NCBI GenBank assembly: GCA_036745875.1
Contig: DAIOFH010000113.1
Coordinates: 1-12,878, forward strand
DNA from: DAIOFH01 sp036745875
Lineage (GTDB): Bacteria; Planctomycetota; SZUA-567
DNA: 12,878 bases
Reading direction: 5' to 3'
The notes below the pieces were generated by a model. That model made no database searches. It had not been told where the DNA came from and saw only the letters and a list, made by a program, of their open reading frames with translations. Position 1 is the stretch's first letter. Every line of letters starts with the position of its first letter. A program made the translations under genes and the position numbers. Below are positions 7,318-12,878 of this stretch, one piece after another.

Positions 7318-7907
7318 GCTTCGTAAACCTTGTTTCCGGTGGCCTTGATTCGACTCTCATCGGAGTTATGGCGAAGGAAGACGGCATTGAGCACTTCCCG
7401 CTGTTCATCGATTACGGTCAGCGGGCAGCCAGCAAAGAATGGGCTACTTGCAAGCTCGTCCATGATGCGTTGGGACTTCCTGCACCGACACGAATGGATT
7501 TGTCTGGCTTTGGTCGCATTATTGCATCTGGGCTGACCCGCAAAGAACTTGATGTCAACGCTAATGCATTCACACCGGGGCGCAACCTGATGTTCTTGCT
7601 GATGGGTTGTTCGTTTGCATATCAGCAGGGCGCTTTGTCGGTTGCTATTGGCCTTCTGGCAGAGGAATTCAGTCTATTCCCCGATCAAAAACAGCAATTC
7701 ATAGTGCAAGCGGAAACCACTATTTCGACCGCACTGGGGCGTCAAATTAAGATACTCACGCCACTGAGCGAATTCGGCAAGGTAGATGTCATCAGATTGG
7801 CGCGCGCAAAAGGCGTCACAGGAACCTACTCCTGCCATACTGGTAATTCGGAACCGTGTGGACGGTGTATCGCCTGTTTAGAATTTCAAGTCAACGAGGA
7901 GATCTGA
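7314..7907 (+). CDS. QueC-like 7-cyano-7-deazaguanine synthase paralogue, Cap9-like
   Basis: A 197-residue PP-loop ATPase of the QueC family. Canonical QueC uses ATP and ammonia to turn 7-carboxy-7-deazaguanine (CDG) into preQ0 through an adenylate and an amide. Seen here: PP-loop SGGLDS (8-13), DYGQR (33-37), TPGRN (87-91), and a zinc site with Cys174, Cys182, Cys185 and Cys188 (SCHTG...PCGRCIAC). Where canonical QueC has an SGYPDCR-type segment, this protein has FSLFPDQK, so the substrate pocket is altered. It is also some 30 residues shorter than E. coli QueC. I chose GTG at 7314: it has GGGAGG (7301-7306) seven bases upstream and overlaps the previous stop as GTGA. The upstream ATG at 7275 would add 13 residues unlike QueC. 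No QueD, QueE or FolE genes are nearby, so CDG must come from the host. QueC paralogues in type IV CBASS (Cap9) are, as I recall, reported to attach deazaguanine to a protein N-terminus through an amide. Confidence 0.9.
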   Translation: MSFVNLVSGGLDSTLIGVMAKEDGIEHFPLFIDYGQRAASKEWATCKLVHDALGLPAPTRMDLSGFGRIIASGLTRKELDVNANAFTPGRNLMFLLMGCSFAYQQGALSVAIGLLAEEFSLFPDQKQQFIVQAETTISTALGRQIKILTPLSEFGKVDVIRLARAKGVTGTYSCHTGNSEPCGRCIACLEFQVNEEI

Positions 7908-7908
7908 C

Positions 7909-8409
7909 ATGGGTGGAGGTCATGGCGGCAGCCTGAGCAAGCAGGATATCCAAAGCCTTTCGGAGAAAGTGAAGCAAAAGCTCACGGAAGCCCAAAATGA
8001 TACCAGTAGACACGTCTTCATCAGTTTCGATCACGAAGACGTGAATGACGTGAACCTGCTGCGTGGGCAATCGAAAAATGACAAAGTTGATTTGCAATTC
8101 GACGATCATTCTGTCAAAGAACCATTTGACAGCGCCAATGCTGACTACATCAAACGGCAAATCCGCGAAAAGATCGACCATTGCTCGGTAACCATGGTGT
8201 ACCTCACCGAAAAGACAGCTTCCAGCAAATGGGTGAACTGGGAAATCGAGGAAAGCATCAAACGTGGTAAAGGTGTCATCGGTGTCTACAAAGGTGATAA
8301 TGCCCCGGCAAATGTTCCCCCGGCATTTCGCCAAAACAAATGCAAAGCCGTGAAATGGGAGCACGCAACACTGACGAAAGCAATAGAAGAAGCAAGCACG
8401 AAAAGATAG
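7909..8409 (+). CDS. ThsB-like TIR protein (MTH538/DUF1863 type) with a glycine-rich N-terminus
   Basis: A 166-residue TIR-fold protein. The core runs from HVFISFDHED (35-44, beta-A) through TMVYLTEKT (95-103) to SSKWVNWEIEESIKRG (105-120) and GVIGVY (122-127). The putative catalytic glutamate is Glu112 in the W-x2-WEI motif. By eye the pattern matches Thoeris ThsB (FFSF near the start; SVTCV then W-x2-YEI then a GNKIIGI segment). ThsB proteins use NAD+ to make a signal molecule. The N-terminus is unusual: MGGGHGGS, a flexible glycine-rich tail that would expose a Gly after methionine removal. That suits a QueC-type enzyme which builds an amide on an N-terminal Gly, and the QueC-like gene ends just one base upstream. 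GAGGAG precedes the ATG. It is the last gene of the operon and converges on hsdR. Here it would replace the CD-NTase of CBASS as the signal maker (inference). A direct NADase toxin is the alternative. Confidence 0.85.
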   Translation: MGGGHGGSLSKQDIQSLSEKVKQKLTEAQNDTSRHVFISFDHEDVNDVNLLRGQSKNDKVDLQFDDHSVKEPFDSANADYIKRQIREKIDHCSVTMVYLTEKTASSKWVNWEIEESIKRGKGVIGVYKGDNAPANVPPAFRQNKCKAVKWEHATLTKAIEEASTKR

Positions 8410-8458
8410 CTATCGAGCACCTTGGGCGATCTGTGGTCGACCTCCTGTGCAAGTAGGG

Positions 8459-11586
<3,128 letters not shown>

Positions 11587-11587
<1 letters not shown>

Positions 11588-12105
11588 TAGCGTTCTCCCG
11601 GTTTTTGGGCTGTGGCCTTAGTTATGGTTACATTTTGATCATTAAATTTCGATTTGTCCGCGTAAGAATTATAAAAATCCTCTGCCGAAATACAAATATC
11701 AAGGCAGAACATCTCTACACCCAAGGTAACACGAAACTTACCGGAATCGTCATTAAGTTTGACAACAGAATATACGCTTATACCATATAATCCAGGCGTT
11801 TCTGATACATTTAACTCAAACAAATCAGTATCCGGTATGCCTTGAACACTTCCTTCATGCAAAAATGCGTTTCTTAATTTCCAAAATTTTTTCCCGTTAA
11901 ATTTATGGTCTTCGGGATAGCATTCTGGGTATTTTTTCTTTGTTATATATTCATCAAACCATTTTGCGTATCGCTCGCCATTTCTTTTTACATTTGGATA
12001 AGCAATTTTTCCACATATGTCCGGTAAAGTAAGTGCCAAGGCCAAGGCGGAAAGGTACGCCTTCGCTTCCAATGACTTTTGGATATCTCGGATTTTTCTA
12101 AGCAT
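11587..12105 (-). CDS. Small HEPN-like protein embedded in the type I RM locus
   Basis: A 172-residue protein of a family I recognise from restriction loci but whose function I do not know. The N-terminal half is helical: AKAYLSALALALTLPDICGK (14-33), then GERYAKWFDEYI (43-54). Next comes FWKLRNAFLHEGS (74-86), where Arg78-Asn-x3-His83 fits the R-x4-6-H motif of HEPN domains, many of which are metal-independent RNases in toxins and abortive infection. The C-terminal half is a likely beta-rich segment. The start ATG has AAGGTG four bases upstream. The gene is strikingly AT-rich against hsdR beside it. It lies between hsdS and hsdR and its TAA overlaps the hsdR ATG by one base, so the two are translated together. 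It could be an RNase that acts when restriction fails, by analogy with anticodon nucleases guarded by type I enzymes. That role is inference. Confidence 0.6.
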
Positions 12106-12157
12106 ATGGCACCTTAATTTCTACATCCGTGGTTTCGAGTAGATACCTGCTCACTTA

Positions 12158-12878
<721 letters not shown>

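Larger units (their letters stand above)
5133..8409 (+). other. Five-gene putative anti-phage operon: SLATT / TGT-like / OGG-like / QueC-like / TIR
   Basis: All five genes lie on the plus strand with almost no space between them: TAATG (1-base overlap, 5621), GTGA (4-base overlap, 6601-6604), GTGA (4-base overlap, 7314-7317) and a 1-base gap (7908). Such packing indicates one mRNA and coupled translation, so the products probably act together. The operon is visibly more AT-rich than the chemoreceptor gene to its left and hsdR to its right, which suggests separate acquisition. It contains three nucleobase-handling paralogues, one membrane protein and one TIR protein, and no CD-NTase, no ThsA-type SIR2/SLOG protein and no regulator. 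Confidence 0.8.

Noticed and set aside
5133..8409. Canonical queuosine biosynthesis or a plain dpd DNA-modification cluster
   Set aside because: The TGT-like protein lacks the zinc site, no QueD/QueE/FolE or DpdB-K-type genes are present, and the genes are co-operonic with TIR and SLATT proteins. The DNA-modification idea is kept only as an alternative.
5133..8409. Classical CBASS or classical Thoeris
   Set aside because: No CD-NTase signature is seen in any gene here, and no ThsA-type SIR2/SLOG protein is present.

Overview
The window looks like part of a Gram-negative, motile bacterial chromosome of moderate to high G+C. Its host-type genes are a periplasmic solute-binding protein, a transmembrane chemoreceptor and a cytoplasmic Ser/Thr kinase. 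I cannot name the genus; a proteobacterium or deltaproteobacterium-like host is a guess.

Layout. (1) 1-343, minus: the start of a branched-chain-amino-acid/urea-type ABC transporter binding protein, running off the left edge. (2) 344-624: an AT-rich divergent intergenic region with two adjacent palindromes. (3) 625-4296, plus: a methyl-accepting chemotaxis protein, then a Ser/Thr protein kinase with a PilZ-like middle and a winged-helix-like tail. (4) 4376-4558: a strong sigma70-type promoter, an initiator tRNA-fMet gene and a strong intrinsic terminator. (5) 4559-5132: about 570 bases with no convincing gene, holding several short hairpins. (6) 5133-8409, plus: a tightly packed five-gene operon encoding a SLATT (DUF4231-like) two-helix membrane protein, a tRNA-guanine transglycosylase (TGT) paralogue without the zinc cysteines, an OGG-type HhH DNA glycosylase/lyase, a QueC-like enzyme, and a ThsB-like TIR protein with a glycine-rich N-terminus. 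(7) 8459-12878, minus: the distal part of a type I restriction-modification locus, in transcription order hsdS (partial), a small HEPN-like gene, and hsdR. hsdM would be expected beyond the right edge.

The segment to the right of the tRNA gene is a defence island. The five-gene operon is the most interesting part. TGT, OGG and QueC paralogues are, as I recall, the ancillary set (Cap10, Cap11, Cap9) of type IV CBASS, but no CD-NTase is present. The remaining two genes are a TIR protein of the family that makes nucleotide signals in Thoeris, and a SLATT membrane protein of the kind used as a pore-type effector. My working model is a hybrid of the type IV CBASS ancillary module and Thoeris-type signalling: the QueC/TGT pair modifies the glycine N-terminus of the TIR protein, the TIR protein makes an NAD-derived signal on infection, and SLATT breaches the membrane. 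The gene families and gene junctions are seen in the sequence; the model is inference.

The type I RM locus carries a second possible suicide device. A small AT-rich gene with an R-x4-H HEPN motif sits between hsdS and hsdR and is coupled to hsdR by a one-base TAATG overlap.
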